NCBI GenBank assembly: GCA_002353975.1
Contig: DEKQ01000146.1
Location: 1-6,477 of the forward strand
DNA from: Prevotellaceae bacterium UBA2718
GTDB taxonomy: Bacteria > Bacteroidota > Bacteroidia > Bacteroidales > Bacteroidaceae
Length of the DNA stretch: 6,477 bases
Direction of reading: 5' to 3'
A model generated the notes under the pieces. The model searched no databases, was not told the DNA's origin, and saw only the letters and a list, made by a program, of their open reading frames with translations. The position numbers were made by a program, and so were the translations under genes. Below are positions 1 through 6,454 of the stretch, piece after piece (within the stretch, counting starts at the first letter, position 1; every line of letters begins with the position of its first letter).

Positions 1-87
1 GCGCGTAAGCAACTTGACGCTATCAACGTGCATCCATTTAGGACGTTAGTTGATGAAACAAGTGCATGGCACATTACGGAACCACAC
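1..87. other. Short region downstream of the GH13 gene, no recognisable feature
   Basis: This is the stretch after the GH13 stop codon up to the window edge. On the minus strand an ATG at 74-72 opens a frame that stays open for 24 codons to the edge (it begins MCHALVSSTN). It starts 13 bases after the GH13 stop, so it could be the start of another gene, but I do not recognise the peptide, and a frame this short can stay open by chance. I see no T-tract terminator and no Bacteroidota-type promoter (TTTG near -33, TAnnTTTG near -7) here. Confidence 0.3.
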
Positions 88-1809
88 TCATTCTTCTGTC
101 TTTTTCTTACGTGGTTCGGCTGTTGCCAATTTCCATACTCGGGCAGAATTGGCGGCGATAGTCATCGTAACGCTTTGGTCACCCTTGACTGTCATCTGCA
201 TCTTCTCGCCTGTCAGCAGGTCTGTCGTGTTGTATTTCTTTTCCTTTATGTTGAGGAAGTCAATGGCATGCTGCGGTATGTTTACGCTAACTTCGGCATC
301 GTTGTCGTTAAAGTTGCATACTATCAAAAGAGTTGAGTTATCCTTTTTGCGCAGGAAGGCATAATGGTGGTCGTGGTCGAAGTGCTCTGACGATGGATTT
401 ACGTACATCAGGTCATAGAATTCTCCGTCAATTGCTTTCTCCTTTCTCGCTATGTTCAGCACCTTCTGGTGTATGTCATATATCTCTTGCTCCTCTTGGG
501 TCAGGGTTCCGTTTGCAGCCCTGCAGAGTGAGCCGATAGACCAATAGTCGAAGATTGTGGTACGTCCGTCAAGGCCTGAGAAGCCTTCTGCGTCCATTCC
601 CTTCTCTCCATACTCCTCTCCGGCATAGAGCATGAACGGATTAGATTGCATCAGTACTGAGGCTACCAATCCTGGGATACCCTTACGCGCAGATGCTGCA
701 AAGAAGTCAGATGCCACGCGTTGCTCATCGTGGTTCTCCAGGAAGTAGAGCATGTGGTCCTTGATGTCATCTGTTGCCTGCCAGGCTTTGGTAATGTATG
801 CGGCTGAGCCGGATTTGCATATAACAGAGCGCATGGTGTCATACATCCCGACTTTGTCATACAGATAGTCAAAGCCTGCATTGAGGTAGTTGCGGTACTG
901 GTTGGGGTCGTAAACCTCGCCCACGAAAATGATGCCTTCGTGCAGGTATTTCACTTTGTCGATAGCCCATGACCAGAATGCCGTCGGCACCATCTCTGCC
1001 ATGTCGCAGCGGAAGCCGTCAATACCTTTGGAAGCCCAGAAGAGCAGGATGTCGGTCATCTTGTTCCACGTATCGGGAATGGGGTTGAAGTGTCCTATGC
1101 GTGTCCAGTAATCCACGCCGTAGTTCAGTTTCACCGTCTCATACCAGTCATCTGCGTGAGGACTGGAGGTAAAGCGGTCGTTGCCGGTAGATTTTGCCGG
1201 ATACTCTTTGTATGGTTGCAGGTTTGCAGAGTCGCAATGCTCGGCACCTGAAGGACCGTAGCGCAGGTCGAAGTATGGGTCAAAATGTTCTCCGGGGCAG
1301 TAGTAGAAGTTGTTGTGCGGATTGAAACCGTCTGATACGTTGTCGTCACGTCCGAGGTCTTTCACGCCTTCGGGCTTTGCTATGGATTTATACTGTCTCG
1401 CCACGTGGTTGGGCACGAAGTCTATGATGACCTTTAGCCCCAGCTTGTGGGCACGGCTTACGAGGCTTTCAAACTCCTCCATGCGCTTGTCCACATTAAC
1501 TGCCAAATCGGGGTCCACATCATAGTAATCGCAGATGGCGTAAGGTGAGCCTGCCTTGCCCTTCACCACAGCAGGATGCTGACGGGGAATGCCATACTCA
1601 GAGTAATCCGTCTGCGTAGCGTGACGCAATACGCCGGTAAACCATATATGGGAAAATCCCATATCCTTGATATGCTTCAGAGTGGTTCGGTCAAAATCAT
1701 TGAATTTGCCCGAACCGTTTTCTGTATATGCTCCCCACTGCTTGCGTGTTTCGTTACGGTTGCCATAGAGGCGTGTAAAGACTTGATAGATTAGGAGTTT
1801 ATTGTTCAT
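88..1809 (-). CDS. Cytoplasmic GH13 alpha-amylase-family glycoside hydrolase
   Basis: This 573-residue protein belongs to the GH13 family, which cleaves or rearranges alpha-1,4 (sometimes alpha-1,6) glucosidic bonds in starch, glycogen or maltooligosaccharides by a retaining mechanism. All four family motifs are visible. Region I is DFVPNH (D130, N134, H135). Region II is GFRCDMAE, with nucleophile D269 after R267. Region III is GEVY, with acid/base E298. Region IV is ENHDEQR, with transition-state stabiliser D361 after H360. A (beta/alpha)8 barrel occupies roughly residues 1-455. It is interrupted by a long domain B at about 136-235 that is rich in aromatic, Asn and His residues. A beta-rich domain C spans about 465-562, and the tail is charged (PRKKKTEE). 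The N-terminus runs directly into the barrel (MNNKLLIYQVF) with no signal peptide or lipobox, so a cytoplasmic enzyme acting on glycogen or imported oligosaccharides is inferred. The ATG overlaps the topB stop as ATGA, which suggests translational coupling. Exact specificity (amylase, glucosidase or transferase) cannot be read from the sequence. Confidence 0.94.
   Translation of the reverse strand: MNNKLLIYQVFTRLYGNRNETRKQWGAYTENGSGKFNDFDRTTLKHIKDMGFSHIWFTGVLRHATQTDYSEYGIPRQHPAVVKGKAGSPYAICDYYDVDPDLAVNVDKRMEEFESLVSRAHKLGLKVIIDFVPNHVARQYKSIAKPEGVKDLGRDDNVSDGFNPHNNFYYCPGEHFDPYFDLRYGPSGAEHCDSANLQPYKEYPAKSTGNDRFTSSPHADDWYETVKLNYGVDYWTRIGHFNPIPDTWNKMTDILLFWASKGIDGFRCDMAEMVPTAFWSWAIDKVKYLHEGIIFVGEVYDPNQYRNYLNAGFDYLYDKVGMYDTMRSVICKSGSAAYITKAWQATDDIKDHMLYFLENHDEQRVASDFFAASARKGIPGLVASVLMQSNPFMLYAGEEYGEKGMDAEGFSGLDGRTTIFDYWSIGSLCRAANGTLTQEEQEIYDIHQKVLNIARKEKAIDGEFYDLMYVNPSSEHFDHDHHYAFLRKKDNSTLLIVCNFNDNDAEVSVNIPQHAIDFLNIKEKKYNTTDLLTGEKMQMTVKGDQSVTMTIAANSARVWKLATAEPRKKKTEE
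1646..1664. other. Perfect 8-bp inverted repeat inside the GH13 gene
   Basis: The arms ATATGGGA (1646-1653) and TCCCATAT (1657-1664) are exact reverse complements separated by AAA. They lie in codons about 49-55 of the GH13 gene, encoding part of the barrel stretch DMGFSHIW. No U-run follows in the transcript direction, so this is not a terminator. It could form a small mRNA hairpin or be a chance palindrome. Confidence 0.3.
1806..1809 (-). other. ATGA stop/start overlap of topB and the GH13 gene
   Basis: On the minus strand the GH13 start ATG (1809-1807) and the topB stop TGA (1808-1806) share bases in the tetranucleotide ATGA. This arrangement commonly allows a terminating ribosome to restart on the next frame. 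It implies that both genes are read from one mRNA. Confidence 0.9.
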
Positions 1810-3788
1810 AATAGTTTTCGGTTAGAGTTGTCTGATAATACTTGATTTACTATGTCGGTTATTTGTTGTTTGAGTTCGTTGATGAATGTTGCGGCATCAT
1901 ATTTCTGGGCTTCTATGTCACGCAGTTTTTTCTCCCAGATGCCTGTGAGTTCAGGCGACTTCAGCAGCTCCTCATGGATGATGTCTATGAGTGCCTTGCC
2001 CGTTGGAGTGGCTACGATGCGCTTGCGTTCACGCTTGATGTACTGGCGTTTGAACAGAGTCTCGATGATGTTTGCCCTTGATGAAGGTCTGCCAATGCCG
2101 TTCTCTTTCATTGCGGCACGCAGTTCATCGTTATCTACGAATTTACCTGCCGTTTCCATCGCTCTCAGCAGGGTCGCCTCGGTATAGTAGGGCGGGGGAG
2201 AGGTCCACTTCTCTGCCAGTTGTGGCTCGTGAGGCCCTTCTTCGCCTTTGCTGAATGTGGGCAGCAGCTTCTCGTCTGCGTTGTTGTCAGGGGTCGTGTC
2301 GTCCTTTTCGCTCTCCGCGCTTTCTTCCTTGTCTTTCGGCTGTGCTGTCTTATTGAACACCACTTTCCATCCTTCGTCGTTTATCACCTTTCCTGACGTG
2401 CGGAACAGTATCGGCGAGGCATCTTCAGCTGCGGGCTTCACCTCAGCCATGACCGTTGTGGTTTCAAATTTGCAGTCATCATAGAATACGGCAATAAACC
2501 TGCGTGCTATGAGGTCATATACATTCCTCTCGGCATCAGAGAGCCCTTTGGGAATGACTCCCGTGGGGATGATGGCGTGGTGGTCGGTCACTTTGCTGTT
2601 GTCAAAGACCTTCTTGTCCTTGCGCAGCGCCTTCCCTCCACCGAGGGGGCGTATGAGGTCGGCGTATGGTGCAACGCCGTTGAACTTCACCTGATAGACA
2701 CCGTTAAGCGTCTGAGGGCATTTCTTGTAGATGTCATCAGTCAGATACTGGGTGTCAACACGTGGATATGTCGTAAACTTCTTCTCATACAGGGACTGTA
2801 TAAGGTTCAGCGTCTGCTCTGCCGTGTAGGCGAATTTCTTGTTGCATTCCACCTGTAGCGTTGTGAGGTCAAACAGCTGCGGCGGCTTCTCCGTTCCCTT
2901 CTTCTTTGTTATGGAGACGATGTGGAGCGGTTGCTCCTTTATCTCCTCTACCACCTTCTCTCCCTCCTCTTTTGTCAGAAATTCCAGCGGCTTGTATATA
3001 TCGCCCTTCGCCTTTATGTTTTTTCCCTCTTTCTTTGCTTTCTCCACTTCTGCGGCATCTTCTGCCTCAGCTTCCTCATCGTGGGCTATGGCGTTGAATT
3101 TCGTGTTGCGATACAAGGTGGAGAGCACCCACGACTGCTTGGGCACGAAGTTCTCTATCTCTCGCTGCCTGTTCACAATCATCGCCAGCGTAGGCGTCTG
3201 CACACGTCCTATGGAGAGTGGTTGCTTGTCCTGCCGGTTGTTGTCCTTATACTTTATGGTATAGAGCCTCGTGGCATTCATTCCCAGCAGCCAGTCGCCG
3301 ATGGCGCGTGACAGGCCTGCCAGGTACAGGGGCTCAAACTCCTTCTGGTCTTTCAGGTTGGTGAAGCCTTCTCTTATGGCCTCTTCGGTCAAAGATGAAA
3401 TCCACAATCTCTTCACGGGACACTTCACCCGTGCCTTCTGCATCACCCAGCGCTGTATCAGCTCTCCCTCCTGGCCGGCATCACCGCAGTTTATTATCAT
3501 GTCGGCTTTCTCGTACAACTTCTCCACGATGGCATACTGCTTCTTGATGTGGTCCATCTCAATCAGCTTTATCTGGAAGCGCTGCGGAATCATCGGCAGC
3601 GCGCCCAGCGTCCAGCGTTTCCACATCTCCTGATAGTCGTTGGGTTCTTTCAGCGTGCACAGGTGTCCGTAGGTCCACGTCACCTGATAGCCATTACCTT
3701 CGTAATAGCCGTTATGTTGTGCGGTAGCGCCGAGCACATTTGCTATCTCTCGTGCTACTGCGGGTTTCTCTGCAATACAAACAGTCAA
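1806..3788 (-). CDS. topB: DNA topoisomerase III (type IA)
   Basis: This 660-residue type IA topoisomerase (E. coli TopB is about 650) makes a transient single-strand break through a 5'-phosphotyrosine, passes a strand, and decatenates replication or recombination intermediates. The toprim domain opens with IAEKPAVA, with catalytic Glu at position 7 as in E. coli TopB, and carries DAGQEGE at 103-109. Here the usual DxDxE motif reads D103-x-G105-x-E107. The active-site Tyr is Y341 in TTYPRVDTQYL. Further family motifs are SIGRVQTPTL (192-201), TDHHAIIPTG (401-410) and GIGRPSSRA (564-572). Two charged low-complexity stretches, about 236-262 and 481-507, look like expanded surface loops. The C-terminus ends soon after the core, with no zinc-finger cysteines. 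The start is TTG at 3788-3786: an in-frame TAG lies two codons upstream, and any later start would remove Glu7. There is no Shine-Dalgarno at normal spacing. topB lies 80 bases after recN and overlaps the GH13 gene, so the gene looks chromosomal; no conjugative-element neighbours are visible. Confidence 0.97.
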   Translation of the reverse strand: MTVCIAEKPAVAREIANVLGATAQHNGYYEGNGYQVTWTYGHLCTLKEPNDYQEMWKRWTLGALPMIPQRFQIKLIEMDHIKKQYAIVEKLYEKADMIINCGDAGQEGELIQRWVMQKARVKCPVKRLWISSLTEEAIREGFTNLKDQKEFEPLYLAGLSRAIGDWLLGMNATRLYTIKYKDNNRQDKQPLSIGRVQTPTLAMIVNRQREIENFVPKQSWVLSTLYRNTKFNAIAHDEEAEAEDAAEVEKAKKEGKNIKAKGDIYKPLEFLTKEEGEKVVEEIKEQPLHIVSITKKKGTEKPPQLFDLTTLQVECNKKFAYTAEQTLNLIQSLYEKKFTTYPRVDTQYLTDDIYKKCPQTLNGVYQVKFNGVAPYADLIRPLGGGKALRKDKKVFDNSKVTDHHAIIPTGVIPKGLSDAERNVYDLIARRFIAVFYDDCKFETTTVMAEVKPAAEDASPILFRTSGKVINDEGWKVVFNKTAQPKDKEESAESEKDDTTPDNNADEKLLPTFSKGEEGPHEPQLAEKWTSPPPYYTEATLLRAMETAGKFVDNDELRAAMKENGIGRPSSRANIIETLFKRQYIKRERKRIVATPTGKALIDIIHEELLKSPELTGIWEKKLRDIEAQKYDAATFINELKQQITDIVNQVLSDNSNRKLL

Positions 3789-3794
3789 ATTCTA
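3786..3794 (-). other. TTG start of topB directly after an in-frame TAG
   Basis: Read on the minus strand this is TAG AAT TTG. The TAG at 3794-3792 closes the topB frame upstream, so translation must begin at TTG 3788 or later. The catalytic Glu of the toprim domain is codon 7 counted from this TTG, and the next Met codon is number 55, so TTG is the only start that gives an intact enzyme. An AT-rich leader (TTTAATTCGATAGAAT) precedes it, and the only GGAGG-like run lies more than 20 bases upstream. Confidence 0.85.
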
Positions 3795-3805
3795 TCGAAT
3801 TAAAG

Positions 3806-3837
3806 CCCCCCTCCAGCTCCCCCCCTCGGAGGGAGGG
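3806..3837. repeat. C/G-rich imperfect palindrome between recN and topB
   Basis: The plus strand carries runs of C interrupted by CTCCAGCT and CTCGGAGGGAGGG, in sharp contrast to the AT-rich flanks. In the transcript (minus) orientation, CTCCCTC (3835-3829) can pair with GGGGGAG (3823-3817) across a 5-base loop with one G-U pair, and a second G-run follows. No U-tract follows, so an intrinsic terminator is unlikely. From memory, C/G-rich strings of this type are dispersed between genes in many Bacteroidota genomes; whether this one is repeated in this genome cannot be seen from one window. Confidence 0.55.
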
Positions 3838-3848
3838 ACGTGAGTGGT

Positions 3849-3874
3849 GAATTATGAATTATTAATTATTAATT
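3849..3874. repeat. 7-bp AT-rich tandem repeat at the end of recN
   Basis: Three full units and one partial unit lie head to tail on the plus strand: GAATTAT (3849-3855), GAATTAT (3856-3862), TAATTAT (3863-3869) and TAATT (3870-3874). The array overlaps the last coding triplet and the TAA stop of recN (3871-3869), so the end of the gene lies within the repeat. It lies 11 bases from the C/G-rich palindrome. Confidence 0.75.
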
Positions 3875-5527
3875 CCCAAGCAGCGTTTTGGCATTTCGCC
3901 TTGCTGCATCTGTGATGTCAGCTCCGCTCAGCATCTGTGCTATCTCGTCTATGCGCTCTTCCTTAGTCAGCTGACGCATCATGGTGCTGGTGCTGTCAGA
4001 CAGATTCTTCTTCTCTACCTTATAATGGTACGTGCCTCGCGCAGCTATCTGTGGCAGGTGTGTGATGCTGATGACCTGTCTCTCTGCCTCGCCCATCCGG
4101 TGCATGATGTTGCCCATCTGTTCGGCTATGCGGCCACTCACGCCCGTATCTATCTCGTCGAATATGATGGTCGGCAACTTAACGGCTCCGCTTATCATGG
4201 CTTTCAGCGAGAGCATCAGTCGGGCTATCTCGCCTCCCGATGCTACTTCGGCAACAGGGCGTAGCGCCATACCTTTATTTGCTGAGAAGAGGTAGGCAAC
4301 CTTGTCCTGACCTTCGGGCGAGAGGGCGGAGGCTTTTATGTCTATGCAGAACTCCACGCCTGGCATCCCCAGAGCCTCCAGGCTGCGTTTCGTCTCAGCC
4401 TCTATCTTCTTTGCCGCCTGCTTACGTGTTGCGGTAAGTTTGTCTGCCTTCTTGTTGGCGATGTCCGTAAGCTGCCTTACGGTTTCGCGCTTCTCCTTCA
4501 GCACTTCGTCGCTGTTGTCTATGCCGTTCAGTAATGTCTGCAGCCGTTCCTGTTCACGCAGCAGTCCTGCTATGTCATCCGTGTGATACTTATGCTCTAA
4601 GGAGTAAATGGTATTGAGGCGTTCGGTGACGTAAGCCAGTCGCTCCGGATTAAATTCTATTCTTTCCGACTCGGCTTCGATGTCGGTAGCGATGTCTTTC
4701 AGCTCCACATATAGTGAGTCAAGTCTTTCAGAGAGCTCCGTCACCTTGGGGTATATCGCAGCAGCAGAACCAAGTTTTCCCTCTGCCTGGCGAACCTGCT
4801 CTACGGCGGCACCGTCCTCTCCCGACAGCAAAGTGGTGACTTCATATAGCGCGGTCTTGATTTCTTCTGTGTGTGAGGCGGTTTCCTGTTCCTGTTCCAA
4901 TTCCTCCTGCTCGTCCTCGCGAAGTGCGGCGGTTTGCAGTTCGTTGAGTTGGTAACGCATATAGTCCTCCTCCGTGCGCGAATTCTCTATGGATTTCTGC
5001 AGTTCTTCCAACTCGCGCTCCGCCTCTTTCAGCTGGCTGTAGGCAGCAGCATATTCTGCGCGTTCCTTTTCGTTAGAGGCCATGATGTCCACCACGTTGA
5101 GCTGGAAGTTCTCCTTGCGCAAGAGCAGGTTCTGGTGTTGTGAGTGTACGTCAATGAGCTTCTCGCCCAGCTCGCGCATCTGGGTGAGTGTCACGGGAGT
5201 ATCGTTTATGAATCCGCGGCTCTTTCCTTGTGGTGACAACTCTCGCCGTATGATGCAGTCCTCGTCATCATACTCCAGTTCCTCTTCGTCAAACCACGTG
5301 CGCAACTCATAGCGCGAGATGTCGAAATGTGCTTCTATGACACACTTCTTGCTTGCGTCTCTCAGCGCCTTGCCGTCAGCACGCTGGCCTAACAGCAGGC
5401 CTATGGCGCCCAGAATGATGCTCTTGCCGGCTCCCGTCTCGCCTGTTATGACAGAGAAACCGCGATGCAGGTCGATGTCGAGAGTGTCGATGAGGGCGTA
5501 ATTGCTTATGTTCAGGTGTTTCAGCAT
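3869..5527 (-). CDS. recN: DNA repair protein RecN (SMC-like ATPase)
   Basis: This 552-residue protein matches the usual RecN length of about 550. RecN is a cytoplasmic SMC-like ATPase that acts early in double-strand-break repair with RecA, holding or organising broken DNA and sister chromosomes. The N-terminal half of the ATPase holds Walker A GETGAGKS (29-36, K35), followed by IILGAIGLLLG, and the Q-loop region HSQHQN (128-133). Two long charged heptad-like stretches, about 150-220 and 320-385, form the short antiparallel coiled coil. The C-terminal half holds the ABC signature ASGGEIAR (429-436), Walker B TIIFDEID (453-460; D457, E458), the D-loop TGVSG (461-465) and the switch His in SITHLPQIAA (H490). 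All catalytic motifs are intact. The ATG at 5527 lies 5 bases after the DUF4835 stop (TAG-AAAGG-ATG), which suggests co-translation. The AAAGG abuts the ATG, too close to be a standard Shine-Dalgarno. No LexA-type operator was seen, and there is little room for one. Confidence 0.98.
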   Translation of the reverse strand: MLKHLNISNYALIDTLDIDLHRGFSVITGETGAGKSIILGAIGLLLGQRADGKALRDASKKCVIEAHFDISRYELRTWFDEEELEYDDEDCIIRRELSPQGKSRGFINDTPVTLTQMRELGEKLIDVHSQHQNLLLRKENFQLNVVDIMASNEKERAEYAAAYSQLKEAERELEELQKSIENSRTEEDYMRYQLNELQTAALREDEQEELEQEQETASHTEEIKTALYEVTTLLSGEDGAAVEQVRQAEGKLGSAAAIYPKVTELSERLDSLYVELKDIATDIEAESERIEFNPERLAYVTERLNTIYSLEHKYHTDDIAGLLREQERLQTLLNGIDNSDEVLKEKRETVRQLTDIANKKADKLTATRKQAAKKIEAETKRSLEALGMPGVEFCIDIKASALSPEGQDKVAYLFSANKGMALRPVAEVASGGEIARLMLSLKAMISGAVKLPTIIFDEIDTGVSGRIAEQMGNIMHRMGEAERQVISITHLPQIAARGTYHYKVEKKNLSDSTSTMMRQLTKEERIDEIAQMLSGADITDAARRNAKTLLGN

Positions 5528-5532
5528 CCTTT

Positions 5533-6450
5533 CTATTGCTTAATCTTTTCCCACGTGGCCGACAGCGAGGGGTTAATGTTGAACAGTATGTCGTAAACGG
5601 TTTCCTTCTCTTTCGACGTTCCCTTACCTTTATATATATTAGCTAACTCATCACGCTTATACTCTGTCCACAGCTGTGGCAGCAGCGAGAGGGGCTTGTT
5701 CTCGTGGGCCTTCTTCAATCCCGTTTCTATCGCTGTGCTTATTTCCGTGCGGCCACGTTCCGCGTTATTTGCCATCTCGTCAAGCCCCTTGCGGTAATAG
5801 TCGTACTGCAACTGTCTTAACGGCTCCATGGAACCCTCCAGATAGTCGTTGATGATGGAGAAGCGGTTCTTGGAACTCTCAAAGGCCTTCCATCCGGGAT
5901 AGTCAAGATTCTGGGCGTTGTTCGTGAGGTTCATACACGTTTGCAGCACATCCTCGCCGCCCTTGGGCGAGAAGGTGTCCAGATCCATTCCGATGATGAG
6001 ATAGGCGTAATAGGCTATCAGCGCAACGAGCTGGTTGTCTATCACATCGGGATTGTACTCTAACCGGTCAAACTGATTGTAGGTAAAGGTGAATTCGTTA
6101 TCCTGATACTGAAAGAGTGTGCTCGTATAGGATGCGTTGAATACTGGCCGGTTGGCTTGTATCATGCAAGAGCATCCCCACGTGCCCTCCTCGCGTTTCA
6201 GCTCCTTTACCGTTATATTGAAGCTGCATGAGATGCGCTCCTGGTCAAGAAATTGCAGGGATGTCCATCTCTGGGCGTTTATAAACTCCTGCAGCTTGTC
6301 GCGCAACTCGTCATAGATACTTTCCTCGGTTCCCTGAATCTGGGAATGGTTGATGTTGACCTTCACGTTCAGTTCCTGGGCAGATGCGGTAAGAAACATC
6401 AGCCCAAAGAGCATCGTCAGTAGTCGTTTTGCCGTATTGAGGTGTAGCAT
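5533..6450 (-). CDS. Secreted DUF4835 family protein (PorD-type, putative type IX secretion-linked)
   Basis: This 305-residue exported protein is recognised as the Bacteroidota-restricted DUF4835 family. I recall that some current annotations call the family PorD and link it to type IX secretion; that is memory, not something the sequence proves. Residues 1-24 form a classic signal peptide: a basic start (LNTAKR), a hydrophobic core (LLTMLFGLMFL) and TASA before Gln25. There is no lipobox cysteine, so a soluble periplasmic or outer-membrane-associated protein is expected. The mature part begins ELNVKVNINHSQIQG, typical of the family, and continues with a beta-rich segment to about residue 125. 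It includes the conserved-looking GMDLDTFSPKGGE (154-166) and a mostly helical C-terminal half. Cysteines at 75, 93, 95 and 172 could form disulfides. The gene is followed by recN after 5 bases. In related genomes, as I recall, coaBC lies just upstream, which would be beyond the right edge here. The ATG at 6450 is chosen because it gives the full signal peptide. Confidence 0.88.
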   Translation of the reverse strand: MLHLNTAKRLLTMLFGLMFLTASAQELNVKVNINHSQIQGTEESIYDELRDKLQEFINAQRWTSLQFLDQERISCSFNITVKELKREEGTWGCSCMIQANRPVFNASYTSTLFQYQDNEFTFTYNQFDRLEYNPDVIDNQLVALIAYYAYLIIGMDLDTFSPKGGEDVLQTCMNLTNNAQNLDYPGWKAFESSKNRFSIINDYLEGSMEPLRQLQYDYYRKGLDEMANNAERGRTEISTAIETGLKKAHENKPLSLLPQLWTEYKRDELANIYKGKGTSKEKETVYDILFNINPSLSATWEKIKQ

Positions 6451-6454
6451 TTTG

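Noticed and set aside
1..74. Minus-strand open frame from ATG 74 to the window edge, considered as the start of a fifth gene
   Set aside because: Only 24 codons are visible, the peptide is not recognisable, and there is no start-site signal, so it is mentioned but not called as a gene.
79..117. Inverted repeat GAACCAC (79-85) / GTGGTTC (111-117) around the GH13 stop, considered as a terminator
   Set aside because: The arms are only 7 bp with a 25-base loop, they straddle the coding end, and no U-run follows in the transcript direction.
663..1349. Minus-strand frames of 72 codons (663-881, 1131-1349) inside the GH13 gene
   Set aside because: They are out of frame with an intact GH13 gene whose catalytic motifs span the same bases, and their peptides resemble nothing known to me.
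2839..3264. A 141-codon open frame on the plus strand, and other plus-strand open frames of 60-129 codons
   Set aside because: They lie wholly antisense to topB, recN, the GH13 gene or DUF4835, encode Ser/Cys/Leu-rich low-complexity peptides typical of mirrored coding sequence, and show no recognisable domain or plausible start context.
3785..3793. CAAATTCTA on the plus strand, i.e. TAGAATTTG on the minus strand, considered as a Bacteroidota -7 box for topB
   Set aside because: The spacing is one base longer than TAnnTTTG, no TTTG -33 element lies at the right distance upstream, and the site overlaps the topB start codon.
3806..3837. C/G-rich palindrome considered as a rho-independent terminator of recN
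   Set aside because: No U-tract follows the possible stem on the minus-strand transcript; another G-run follows instead.
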